This document shows, piece after piece, positions 42,277 through 51,700 of a stretch of 64,000 nt of DNA. The translations under genes were made by a program, and so were the position numbers. Positions within the stretch are counted from its first letter, which is position 1. Each line of letters begins with the position of its first letter. Source of the DNA: JAEUHO01 sp046350655 (GTDB lineage Bacteria; Planctomycetota; PLA2; JAEUHO01); the NCBI GenBank assembly GCA_046350655.1, contig JAXMAB010000004.1, forward strand, positions 124,001-188,000. Reading direction: 5' to 3'. The notes under the pieces were generated by a model. The model did no database searches and had not been told where the DNA came from. It saw only the letters and a list, made by a program, of their open reading frames with translations.

Positions 42277-43236
42277 CTAAGCCGACGTCTCAGGCCACCG
42301 CACAAGATCGGGTCCGCGTAGGTACTCCCCGATGCCATTGCTTAGGAAGAACCATGCCATCCCGACGCGCTCCGGTGGCGCGTCGAGTTCGATCCAGCCG
42401 GGTCCGGGCTCCACGCCCTGCGTGTCGACTGCGGGGCCGGTGATCGCCCCGAAAATCCGTCCGTCGTTCGCGCGGTAGACGCCGTCGACGCGGAACGCCT
42501 CGATGCGCGCCTCGTAGTACCGCCAAACCCCGGTAAGCCGGACCACCAACTCGGGCTCAGAACCCTCCTCGTGGCGCGTGAGATCGACGGCGAAGTGCTG
42601 CGGCGCGCTTAACGCGTCGCGCGCGGCCTCGTACGACTTACGTTGGAGTTCGCGGAAGAGCCTCTCGGCGTGTTCCGCAAGCGTGACGGGCATCCCCTCG
42701 ACGTTCGCCTGCAACCCGAACAGCTCCGCGTTCGTCTTCAACGCGCGCATCTTGGCCGTAGCCGTGAGGATGTCGACTCGGACGCGGTTCTGGCGGAAGC
42801 AGTGCTGCGTCCAGCGAAGCGCTGTCGGCGTCGGCGGCGGTGCCCCATCGAGAAGGTGGCAGCACGAAACCCCGATCGACTCCGCCTTCTCTACGGCGCG
42901 GCGAGAGAACCCGCGGCTTGAGTAGATGACGCCGACGTTCGCGCCGGTGCTGTCGAGTTCACCCTGGAACGCGTCGATCTCCCCGAGGTCTAGGGGTCTC
43001 CCGTAGTCTTTACAACTGCCGTGGATGGTGAGAGGCAGGTGTCCGGCTACCTGCGTCTCGATCCACACGTCGACTTCGCGCGTCCCGCCTGATCGCCGGT
43101 CGGGGACCGCGTGGCGCATCAGCACCTTCGTGTCGGGGCTGAGCCCCTGAACGAAGGCGCTGACTGCGAGTTCGAACGGCTTGCCGTCGTTGCGCCCGGA
43201 GGGGGGGGAAGCAGACTTGGGGGGGCGCCGTGCCAC
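42277..43236 (-). CDS. Restriction-endonuclease-like protein (PD-(D/E)XK, Mrr type)
   Basis: 319 residues from GTG 43236. The N-terminal 130 residues have the nuclease layout: GKPFELAVSAFVQGLSPDTKVLMRHAVPDRRSGGTREVDVWIE (catalytic-type D), then LTIHGSCKDYGRPLDLGEIDAF (the lysine of the E/QxK motif, with SCK in place of the usual ECK), and GANVGVIYSSRGFSRRAVEKAESIGV, typical of Mrr-like restriction domains. The rest is a separate alpha/beta domain. Probably a modification-dependent or accessory nuclease; the S for E change may reduce activity. Sole intact gene of the small element. Confidence 0.7.
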   Translation of the reverse strand: MARRPPKSASPPSGRNDGKPFELAVSAFVQGLSPDTKVLMRHAVPDRRSGGTREVDVWIETQVAGHLPLTIHGSCKDYGRPLDLGEIDAFQGELDSTGANVGVIYSSRGFSRRAVEKAESIGVSCCHLLDGAPPPTPTALRWTQHCFRQNRVRVDILTATAKMRALKTNAELFGLQANVEGMPVTLAEHAERLFRELQRKSYEAARDALSAPQHFAVDLTRHEEGSEPELVVRLTGVWRYYEARIEAFRVDGVYRANDGRIFGAITGPAVDTQGVEPGPGWIELDAPPERVGMAWFFLSNGIGEYLRGPDLVRWPETSA

Positions 43237-43348
43237 GCCGGAAGTCTACGTTCCAGGTCCGACGGGCGGAGTCCACCGGAAACTGTCCTTCCCCGAGCGT
43301 AGGGTTGCGGCTGCGGGAGATCGTACTGACGAGAGGAGACAGAACCGC

Positions 43349-43828
43349 ATGCATGGGTTCCCCAGTCGTATTGAGTTGCCAGGCCACGTCGCCTGCGAGA
43401 AGGTGCTGCCACACCTATTCCGGATCGAGACGCCGGGCGCTTACGGAACCGGCTTCCTCATCCGCTCCCCGCGGCGGGGGATGTTCGCCATCGCCACCGC
43501 TTCTCATGTGGTCGCGGACGCCGATCGTTGGCGTGTGTCCCCGACCGAAACAAACCGCGCAGGAAGCGGAGAAATGACTGGAGGAATCGCCATCGTTTCG
43601 CCGGGGTGTCCCGGCGTGGAGGTGGTCGTTGGTCGGAAGAGAAGCGGGTCGCGACACGGGCGGGACGCCGAGGCCGTCCGCGGTGGCGATGCGACGCTCG
43701 ACCGTGCAGGGACGTGCAAGGACGGGTCGATGGGCAGGGCCAGTGGCGAGCACAGAGGATGCGTGGACCGTCGTAACCCTTTGCCCCGTCGGGGTTGGCG
43801 GCGGTGGTCCGTCAGCTTCCCAAGCTGA
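43349..43828 (+). pseudogene. Truncated trypsin-like protease (N-terminal fragment)
   Basis: ATG 43349 with GAGAGGAG upstream opens a good protease start: HLFRIETPGAYGTGFLIRSPRRGMFAIATASHVVADADRW, with the GTGF strand and catalytic-type histidine in SHVV. After about residue 75 the sequence no longer resembles a protease and the frame runs through signature copy D into the att core. The protease was apparently cut off by a recombination event at the element end. It lacks the catalytic Ser. Confidence 0.65.
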
Positions 43829-44233
43829 ATGTCGAGGGTTCAAGTCCCTTCGCCCGCTCCACACGCTCCCGAGAGGCGGCGCCGGGCCGCGTCGGAGCCA
43901 GAGGACCGCGTCGCGCACGTCTGCCGCGGATCGACTCGACAGCAACGGCAGCGCCCACGCGGGCAGTTCGCGCAACGTCCGCTGCGGGGTCACGATGAGG
44001 CCGGCGTGGTGCTCACCGCGTTCGGCGTACTCCCTGGCGATCGGCATGAAGTCCCGCACGTTCTGCGTCAGCACGGCCCGCCCCTCACGGGCCGCTGCGG
44101 CGAACACAGTGGCGTCGTCGACCTGCTTCAGGTCGAGATCCTCCACGTGCACGGCGTCGTATCCGCGCTCGCGCAATGCCCGACCGAGTTCCGGTGTCAC
44201 GTTCTCGTCGAGGAGCAGGCGCGGAGCCGCCAC
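43415..44233 (-). CDS. DUF5615 PIN-like protein, ORF extended through the att site
   Basis: GTG 44233. The first 113 residues are a complete DUF5615 (PIN-like, VapC-related) domain: RLLLDENVTPELGRALRERGYDAVHVEDLDLKQVDDATVFAAAAREGRAVLTQNVRDF, with the acidic D-E and N-x-x-D/F positions of such predicted RNases. Downstream of residue 124 the frame enters the att core in antisense and continues to 43415, giving a meaningless tail of about 148 residues. Encoded 12 bases after DUF433, its usual partner. Probably a toxin with a non-native C-terminus. Confidence 0.75.
   Translation of the reverse strand: MAAPRLLLDENVTPELGRALRERGYDAVHVEDLDLKQVDDATVFAAAAREGRAVLTQNVRDFMPIAREYAERGEHHAGLIVTPQRTLRELPAWALPLLSSRSAADVRDAVLWLRRGPAPPLGSVWSGRRDLNPRHSAWEADGPPPPTPTGQRVTTVHASSVLATGPAHRPVLARPCTVERRIATADGLGVPPVSRPASLPTNDHLHAGTPRRNDGDSSSHFSASCAVCFGRGHTPTIGVRDHMRSGGDGEHPPPRGADEEAGSVSARRLDPE
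43704..43861 (+). repeat. Right-end cassette of the small element with att core
   Basis: Second copy of the 158-bp cassette: arm-like site 43706-43718, signature copy D 43735-43756, att core 43811-43861. This is the chromosome/island junction on the right; beyond it the CGCGAGGCCC repeat family reappears. Confidence 0.85.
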
Positions 44234-44245
44234 GGCGACGGCGGG

Positions 44246-44554
44246 CTACGCGCGCCGCTTCAGGCGCTCGAACGCACGCTGTTCCGTGCGGATGTCGCGG
44301 TCGATTTCGGCCTTGTGGTCGTAGTAGAACGAGATCGCGTCATAGACCTGCGCGAGGGTGAGATGGCGCCAGGACCGCACCAACTCCTCCGGCGTCATGC
44401 CCTGCCGCAGGACGTACTCGACGATGGAGCGGACGGGGAAGCGCGTCCCTCGGACCACGGGCGCCCCACCGCAGACGCCGGGACGGCGCCAGACGTGCGG
44501 GTGACGGACGGGAGAGGAAGGCGAAACGCGCGGCACGAAGGGATGGTACCGCAC
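44246..44554 (-). CDS. DUF433 antitoxin-like protein
   Basis: 102 residues from GTG 44554 (GTG 44536 is possible). The DUF433 signature is clear: GVCGGAPVVRGTRFPVRSIVEYVLRQGMTPEELVRSWRHLTLAQVYDAISFYYDHKAEID. DUF433 proteins have a winged helix-turn-helix and commonly precede DUF5615 PIN-like genes as a putative toxin-antitoxin pair. Likely binds its own promoter in the 250-base divergent gap toward the ankyrin gene. Confidence 0.86.
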   Translation of the reverse strand: MRYHPFVPRVSPSSPVRHPHVWRRPGVCGGAPVVRGTRFPVRSIVEYVLRQGMTPEELVRSWRHLTLAQVYDAISFYYDHKAEIDRDIRTEQRAFERLKRRA

Positions 44555-44682
44555 GGCGGCGCGGTGCGTCGGCTGGCGGGGATCGACAAACGGCGCGCGG
44601 CGTCGCGTCGTGAGGGGGCCGGGCGCGCGGCCGGGGGGCGCGCCGAGCGGCATGCAGGCAGCGCCGACGTCGCCGGCGCAGG

Positions 44683-44703
44683 CCGCCGGGCCTCGCGTAC
44701 CCC
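44683..44703 (-). repeat. Intergenic CGCGAGGCCC repeat (reverse)
   Basis: CGCCGGGCCTCGCGTACCC; core 44688-44697. First copy to the right of the island. Confidence 0.7.
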
Positions 44704-44803
44704 GGCGTGGGTCGCGCTCGGGAGGTCCGATGGTAGGGTGGGGCCGCGGCACGAGGTGGCGCCCGCGGCGCGGGAGATCAAGCGCTCGTCGCACGCATCG
44801 ACG

Positions 44804-46567
44804 ATGAAACCCCTCTCGGAATGGTGGCTGCACCAGGCCGCCGCGCGCGGCGATCTCCCCGCGCTACTGGCCGCCGATCCCGCGGCGCGACGCTTCGTCA
44901 ACGACCACGATCCCGACCTGCGCACGCCGCTCGACCGTGCCTTGCGGAGTCCGAGTGCCGGACCCGACACGGTCCGTCTGCTGCTCGAGTGGGGGGCGCG
45001 GCTCGACGTGGGGAGCGGGCACGGGGGCGCCACGCTCCCGCTGACCACGGCCCTCGAGGCCGCGAGCCCGGAGAAGCTCCGCGTGCTGCTCGATGCCGGC
45101 GCCGACCTGAACGCGTAGGACCACCACGGATTCGACCCGGTCCTCCGCGCCGCCTTCGGCTGCGACGAGCCGCCGGGGCGTCGCCTCGAGGTGCTCCGGA
45201 TCCTCGTCTCGCGGGGCGCGCGCCTTGACGGCAGGAGCTCGTACGCGGAGAGCGCGGTCGGGCAGGCGGCGGCGCGTGGCCGGTACGACGAGCTCGGCTT
45301 CCTGCTCGATGCCGGCGCCGACGCGAGCCCGCTCCGGTGGACGCCGCTGCACCACGCCGCGGCGTTCGGCTCCATCGCGGACGTGGAGTCGGCGATCGCG
45401 GCCGGCGTCCCGCTCGATGCGCGGGACCGTACGGACCGCAATGCGTGGCATGTCGCGTTGATCGCGGGTCGGCCCGAGGTCGCGGCCCATCTGAGGGGGC
45501 GCGGCGTGCCATCGGGTTTGCACGGCGCGCACCGCCGACCCTATCTCTGGTTCGACCCCGCCGCGGCGCGCCTCGCGATGGTGCGGGTGTGGCTCGAGGA
45601 AGGGTGGGCGCCCGATGCCCCCTACGCCGCCGACGAGACGCTCCTCGACTGCGCGGTCACGAGCGACGACGTCGCGACGGCGTCCTTCCTGCTCGACGCC
45701 GGGGCGGACGTCACTTGCGGCCGTCGGCGCGACCATCCCCGGCGTCGGCGCCCGCTCGCGGAGGCATCGAGCGGGGCCATGATCCGGCGGCTCCTCGCGG
45801 CCGGTGGCGACCCGGCCGACCTCAGTTCCGCGGCACGCCGCACGCTGCTCGGGCTCGACCCGGAGGCGAGCGACGAACCGCTTCGCGAGGTCTCTCGGGA
45901 GCAGTTCGAGCGGGGGCGCCGCCCACGCACGGGCCGCGCGAATCCCGAGCGGATCGACGAGCCGTTCTGGGCGGCGATGCTGCGCGCGGGCGTATCGGCC
46001 TCTCGCGCGCGGCGCTGGTTCGTCGGCAACGAGGACGGCGACGAGCTGGGGAGCGCCGTGTGGTGCGCCGACCGGTTCGGGATGTCCGTCACCCCGCTCC
46101 CGGACGGCCGGATCGTCGCCATCGGCGGCGAGCACGAGGACGCCTACGATCCCGACTTCCACATCTACAACGACGTCATCGTGCGCGATGCGGCGGGCGG
46201 CTTCACGATCCACGGGTACCCGCACGACGTGTTCCCGCCGACCGACTTCCACACCGCGACGCTCCTCGACGGCGCGATCTTCGTGATCGGCGGCTTGGGC
46301 TACCACGGGCAGCGGAAGTACGGCACGACGCCCGTCCACCGCCTCGACCTCGAGACGCTGCGCATCGAACCGGTCGCGACGATCGGCGACCCGCCCGGCT
46401 GGTTGTACGAACACCGCGCCGACGTCGCGGGGCCCGGCGTGATCGTCGTCCGGGGCGGCACGCGCGTGCTCGCACCGGCGGAGGGCGGGGGCCCGAGGGA
46501 GGCATACGAGCCGAACGAGGCGACGTTCGCGCTCGACGTGCGCACCGGGGCCTGGCGACGCCTCTGA
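44804..46567 (+). pseudogene. Ankyrin-repeat/kelch-like protein interrupted by an in-frame TAG
   Basis: One continuous frame of 587 codons from ATG 44804 is broken only by TAG at 45116-45118 (codon 105, in DAGADLNA*DHHGFDPVLRAAFG). Ankyrin repeats are legible on both sides (TVRLLLEWGARLDVG; KLRVLLDAGADLNA; DELGFLLDAGADASPLRWTPLHHAAAFG; ATASFLLDAGADV). The C-terminal 200 residues form a kelch-like propeller fragment (DFHTATLLDGAIFVIGGLGYHG). A CAG to TAG change is the simplest explanation. TAG is used as a normal stop by other genes here, so recoding is unlikely. Confidence 0.8.
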
Positions 46568-46575
46568 CGGCCGGC

Positions 46576-46683
46576 GGGCCTCGCGTACCCGTTCAGCGGA
46601 TCGGGACCTCGCGCACGCAGCGGAAGCCCGTGCGGGGATGGCGCTCGTCGAAGCCGACCGGCCGCACGAGCCGGGTCGCCGCC
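46576..46683 (-). pseudogene. 108-bp fragment of the kinase-FGE gene 3' end
   Basis: Matches 56255-56362, with two mismatches by eye: the repeat core, then the last codons of the FGE domain in antisense (RLVRPVGFDERHPRTGFRCV, REVPIR, stop). Homology stops abruptly after the arginine/leucine codons. Same orientation as the other two copies. Confidence 0.8.
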
Positions 46684-46742
46684 CCGTCGCCCCGCCACCT
46701 CGGCGCCGAGCGCGGGACGCGGCATGGGGCGGCTCGGCGCCA

Positions 46743-46762
46743 TCGACCGCGAGGCCCGCTGC
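46743..46762 (+). repeat. Intergenic CGCGAGGCCC repeat
   Basis: TCGACCGCGAGGCCCGCTG; core 46748-46757, upstream of the ECF sigma gene. Confidence 0.65.
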
Positions 46763-46840
46763 GCAGGGCGGGCGTCGCGGGGCCCGACCGGCCGGGGGGG
46801 CCGGGTAGGATCGCGGGGCCGCGGAGGGTCCGCGGCGCCC

Positions 46841-47785
46841 ATGACGCCGCCGATCGCCGCCCCCTCGCCGCCGGCCACCGCTGCCGAGCGGGCCGTCCTG
46901 GACCGACTCCTCGTCGCGGGACGTACGGCGCACCCCACCCTCGAGTTCGCCGCGGACCGCTTCGAGGCGGCGGTGGTCGTCCGAGCGGCGTGGACCGCCG
47001 CCGAGGACGAGATCGGGCGCGACGACGCGCTCCGGGAGATCGAGCGGCGCGGACGCGCGGCGGACCTCTATCTCGCGCTCGCGTGCGACGCCGAAGTTCC
47101 GGGGGCGTGGGAGCGGCTGTGCGCGACGGCGCTCCCGCTCGTCGTCCGCGGCCTCGCCGCGCGGGGGCTCGGGCCCGAGGCCGCCGCCGCGGAGGCCGCG
47201 GATCTCCCGGGCCACCTGATCCAGCGCCCGGCGAACGATCGCTCCGCGACGCGGCTCGGCGGGTACCGGGGCACGTCCAGTCTCGCGACGTTCCTCACGA
47301 CCGCCGCATACGCGCGATTCGCGTCGGAGCGCCGCCGCGTGTGCCTCGCGTCGCTCGATCGGGAGACGCCGAGCGGAGCCCGCGCGATCGACCCCCCCGC
47401 GCCGGCGAGCAGCGAGCCGCGCCCGGAGCAGGCCGAACAGGCGCGTCGGTTGCACGAGGCCCTGCCGGTCGCATGGTCCCGGCTGACCGACCGTGAGGCG
47501 GTGGCGCTCCTCTACAAGGGTCGCGACGGGCTCCCGCAGACGACGATCGCCCGGCTGCTCGGGGTCGGGCCGCCGCGCGTCAGCCGCATCCTCGACGCGG
47601 CGTACGAGCGCCTCCGGGACAGCCTCGGGAGCGTGCTCGGGGTCGCGCCCGGCGAGGCTCCGGACCTCGACGCCGCCGAGTTCGCGGCCGAGGTCGGCCG
47701 GTTCCTGGCAACGTTGCTCCCCTCGCCGCGTCCAGGGGGAGGGGGGATCCCTCCCTCCCCCGCAGCCCCCTTCCACCCCCGATGA
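46841..47785 (+). CDS. ECF-like sigma factor of the CHAT cassette
   Basis: 314 residues from ATG 46841. Region 2 is divergent but legible (AWERLCATALPLVVRGLAARGLGPEAAAAEAADLPGHLIQRPAND.., then GYRGTSSLATFLTTAAYARFASERRR). Region 4 is clearer (LTDREAVALLYKGRDGLPQTTIARLLGVGPPRVSRILDAAYERLRDSLG). The first 80 and last 40 residues are extensions beyond a normal ECF factor. Its TGA overlaps the ATG of the anti-sigma gene, so a sigma/anti-sigma pair is likely. Confidence 0.8.
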   Translation: MTPPIAAPSPPATAAERAVLDRLLVAGRTAHPTLEFAADRFEAAVVVRAAWTAAEDEIGRDDALREIERRGRAADLYLALACDAEVPGAWERLCATALPLVVRGLAARGLGPEAAAAEAADLPGHLIQRPANDRSATRLGGYRGTSSLATFLTTAAYARFASERRRVCLASLDRETPSGARAIDPPAPASSEPRPEQAEQARRLHEALPVAWSRLTDREAVALLYKGRDGLPQTTIARLLGVGPPRVSRILDAAYERLRDSLGSVLGVAPGEAPDLDAAEFAAEVGRFLATLLPSPRPGGGGIPPSPAAPFHPR

Positions 47786-48708
47786 CGCTCCGCACCCCCG
47801 AACCCGCGCCCGACGCCTGCCCCGAGACGGCCGCCCTCGCCGACCTCGTGGACGGCACGCTCTCCGACGCGCGGCGCCGGCGGCTCGAGGCGCACGTCGC
47901 CGGATGCGAAGCGTGCCGCACGACGGTCGCGCTCGTTGCGGAGGCCGCGGAGGCGATGGAAGGCCCGTCAGCGGAGGTTCCTGCGTCGAGGGTCGCCCCG
48001 GCGCCCGTCCTGGGGCGGTGGCCGTGGCTGCGGCTCGTGGCCGCGGCGGCGGTCGTGATGGCCGTGGGGGCCGTGTTCGCGATGCGCCGCGACCCGACGG
48101 ACCCGCTCGACGCGGCGTTCGCGTCGCTGCGGTCGGCGCACGCCGGCCGGTTCGGCGACGACCGGCCGCTCTCCGCGGCCGAGCTCCGCGAGGGCGGCGC
48201 GACGACGTCGCGGGGGGGCATCGACTGGATGACGCCGGGCGGCACCACGACGCAGGACCGGCCGACGTTCGAGTGGGCCGAGGTGGCCGGCGCGGAGGCG
48301 TATCGCGTGACGATCACCGACGCCGAGGGCGTCCGGGTCGTCTCGGCGACGGCGAAGGGCCCGACGCTCGACGGGAGCGCGTTGCCGCAGCCCCTGCGTC
48401 CGGGCGCGGACTACGTGTGGCGCGTGACGACGCTCGGCGCGCCGACGCCCGCCGACGGCGCGACCGCGCTCCACGTCGCGACCGCGTCGGAGCGCGCGGC
48501 GGTGCTGGAGCTCGCGGCGACCGTCGGGGCCACGGTCCGGGAGGAGCTGGCGGATCTCGTCACGGCCCAGACGCTGCTGCGCCGAGGCCTGGCCGCCGAG
48601 GCGTTGCCCCACGCGCGCCGATACGCGCGGCGCGCGCCCGCCGATCCGGTCGGCCGAGCCACGGTCGCGCTGGCGTTGCGACGTCTCGCGCCCACGGGGG
48701 CGCGCTGA
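47782..48708 (+). CDS. Zinc-finger membrane anti-sigma factor with periplasmic domain
   Basis: 308 residues from ATG 47782 (ATGA overlap). The N-terminal zinc anti-sigma motif is intact: AHVAGCEACR gives H-x3-C-x2-C. A membrane helix follows (LRLVAAAAVVMAVGAVFAM, about residues 78-96), then a periplasmic fibronectin-like domain (RPTFEWAEVAGAEAYRVTITDAEG, PLRPGADYVWRVTT) and a helical C-terminus. It would hold the sigma factor at the membrane. Ends in TGATG overlapping the CHAT gene start. Confidence 0.86.
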   Translation: MTLRTPEPAPDACPETAALADLVDGTLSDARRRRLEAHVAGCEACRTTVALVAEAAEAMEGPSAEVPASRVAPAPVLGRWPWLRLVAAAAVVMAVGAVFAMRRDPTDPLDAAFASLRSAHAGRFGDDRPLSAAELREGGATTSRGGIDWMTPGGTTTQDRPTFEWAEVAGAEAYRVTITDAEGVRVVSATAKGPTLDGSALPQPLRPGADYVWRVTTLGAPTPADGATALHVATASERAAVLELAATVGATVREELADLVTAQTLLRRGLAAEALPHARRYARRAPADPVGRATVALALRRLAPTGAR

Positions 48709-51700
48709 TGGGCGTCGCGCCCACGATCGTGCGGCGACTCGCCGCGCTCGCCGTCGCCGCCGTCGTCGTCGTCGGGGCGGTCGCGCACGGGGCGCCGGAC
48801 CGTCCGTCGGCGTCGGACGACCTCCCGTGGCAGCGGGCCGCCGTCGCACGGATCGTCGATGCGGTCGCGCGCCGCGACGTCGCGGCGGTCGCCGCGGAGG
48901 TCGAACGCTGGGACGCCGATCCCGTGGCGCTCGCGTGGGGGGCGTTCCTCGAGGGGATCGCGGACGGCGGCGACCGGGCGCGCGCGGAGGCGGCCGCGAG
49001 GGCGGTCGTCGCCGCCGCGACGCGCGGGCCCGACCGCGAGGCGTTCGCGCGCCTCGTGGAGGACTGGGCCGGCTGGGGCGACGGCGCCGTGGAGCGCGAG
49101 CGTCGGCTGGCCGTTGCGGCGGGTGCGGCCCAGCGTGCCGTACGGGCGGGGAAGGGGAACGAGGCGATCGCCGTCGTCCGCGGCGCGGAGGCCGACGTCG
49201 CCGCGTCGCCGCGCAGCCCGACGGCGGTGTGGCTCCTCAACCTCGACCGGAGCGTGTCGAGGTCCGGCGAGGCCGCGGCGCTCGCGGACGCGCGCGCGGC
49301 GCGGGCGCGCGACGCCGCGACGGCGCTGCCGTGGCCGGACGCCGCCGCGGTCGTGGACCTCAATCACGGGATCGCGATCCGCCGCGTGGGGCGGTCGGCG
49401 GAGGCGGAGGAGGCGCTGACCGCGTGGATCGAGCAGCGGGCCTCCGCGCTGTCGTCGTCCCGGCTCGCGGTGCTCCGGCTCGGCCGGTGCGACGTCCGGA
49501 TGGAGCGCCAGCGGTTCGCGGACGCGCTCGCGGACGCGCGCGCGGCGGCGCAGACGTTCACCGCGAACGGGGACGTCGGGAGGGCGGCCATCGCGCGCGG
49601 GAGCGCGGCCCGGGCCCTCGACCGGCTGGGGCGACCGGCCGAGGCGGCCGAGGAGGCGTCCGCCGCGCTCGAGGCCGCCCGGTCCGCCGGGAACCAGCGG
49701 GAGGTCGCGCGCGTCACCGTCCTGCTCGGGATGCTCGCGGAGGACGCCGGGCGCCTGCCGTTCGCGGCCTCGCGGTACCGCGAGGCCGCGGACCTCGCGG
49801 CGAAGGCGGGCCAGACCGACGTGCAGGCCCATGCGCTCGCGAACCTCGGGCACGTCGAGCTGCTGATCGGGTACGGCGACGCGCCCCTCGCCGCGCTCGA
49901 CGAGGCGATGGCCCTCCGCCGCCGGACCGGCGACCTCGTCGGGCTGGTCAAGGCGGCGACGCTGCACGGCATGGTCCGCGCGCGGACCGACCCGGACCGC
50001 GCGGTGACGGAGCTGCGCGCACTCGACGCCGAGGTGGGCGCCCGCGTGCCGGCGCGGCAGCGGGGCCGCATCCTCGCCGGCATCGCGTGGGCGCTCTCGT
50101 CGACCGGACGGAGCGAGGACGAGGAGGCCGCGTGGCTCGAGGCCCTCCCGCTCCTCGAGGCGAAGGGCGACGGCGACCCCTCGGACCTCGTCTTCGCGCG
50201 CGCGTCGTACGCCCGACTGCTCTCGCGCCTCGGCCGCAACGACGAGGCGTTGCGGCGGCTCGCCGAGATGGGACCGCTGGGCCCGACGATCGACGTCGGC
50301 GTGCGCTCGACGGCGTCGATCGCGGTCGGCCTCGCCCGCCTCGAGGCCGGCGACGTCCGCGGCGCCACCGACGCGATCCGGTGGGTGGCCGAGCTGTGGG
50401 CCCAGCAGGCGGCGGGCGTCGCGGACGGCGAGGCCGGCGACCGCGCGGCCTCGGCGGACCGCGTCAGCCGGTACCTGCTCGCCTGCGCGCTCGCGCTCCC
50501 CGCGGACGAGCGAGCCGCGGCCGCGTTCGAGGCCGTCGAGACGGGGCGCGCGATCGCGCTGACCGATGCGCTCCGGCAGCGCGACGCGCTCCTCGCCGCG
50601 CGGGTCCCGCCCGAGGTCCGGGAGGCCGACCGCGGGTCGCGGGACGAGATCCGACGCGCGTTGGAGGCGTTCGGCCGGCTCGCGGCCGACGCCGGCGCCC
50701 GTGGCACGCCGGCCCTCGCGGACGCGCGCGCCGCGGTGGAGCGCGCGCAGGCCCACCGGCGCGATGCGCTGGCGCGGCTGGGACGCGAGGCCCGCACCGT
50801 CGTCGAGTCGCTCGGGGCGCGACCGGTGGACCTCGCGGCATTGCGCCGGACGCTGCGGCCCGGCGAGGCGTACCTCGCTTGGCACGTCGCCCGCGGCGCG
50901 CGATCGAGCCGGCTCGTCGGGGTCGCGGTGTCGCCCGCCGACGCGGCGGTCGCCGACCTCGGCGACGCCCCGGCGCTGCTCGAGAGGGTCGCGGGGTGGT
51001 CCGACCTGCTGTCGGCGCCGGGATCGAACGAGGCCGCGCTGGCGGCGTCGCTGTACGACGCGCTGGTCCGCCCGCTCGAGCCCGTCCTCGCCGGCGCGAC
51101 CCGCCTCGTCGTGAGCCCGTTCGGGGAGCTGTCGTTCGCGCCGGTCGGCGCGCTGCGCCGTGTGGACGGGGACGGGGCACGCCGCGTGATCGAGCGGGTG
51201 GAGGTCGTGTGCGTCCCGTCGGCGACGGTCTTCGCGTGGCTGCGGGGCGCCGCGCCCCCGCGGGACGGCGTCGGCGTCGTCGCCGTCGCCGACCCCACGC
51301 CCGGTCCCGGCGGGCGTCCCCTCCCCGCGAGCCGCGAGGAGGTCGCCGGCGTGCTCGCGCTCCACGACCCGTCGCGCAGCACGCGCTGGGTCGGGGACGA
51401 CGCCACCGAAGCATCGCTCCGCGCGTCGCTCGACCGGCCCGGCGCCCGCCTCGCCGCCGTCCACGTCGCGACGCACGGCGTGTTCGACGAAGCGCGGCCC
51501 CGCCTCTCCGGGCTGCTGCTGGCGAAGGGGGAGCGTCTCCTCTTCGACGACGTGGCGTCCTGGCGCGTCGATGCCGACCTCGTCGTGTTGTCCGGCTGCG
51601 AGACGGCGAAGGGGCCCGTGCGCGGCGGAGAGGGGGTGCTGGGGTTCGCCCGCGCGTTCTTCCTCGCCGGCGTCCCGCGCGTCGTCGTGTCGTCGTGGAG

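Noticed and set aside
45116..45118. TAG as a recoded sense codon in the ankyrin gene
   Set aside because: Several intact genes here (for example 16024, 17415 and the DUF433 gene) end in TAG, so a nonsense mutation is simpler.
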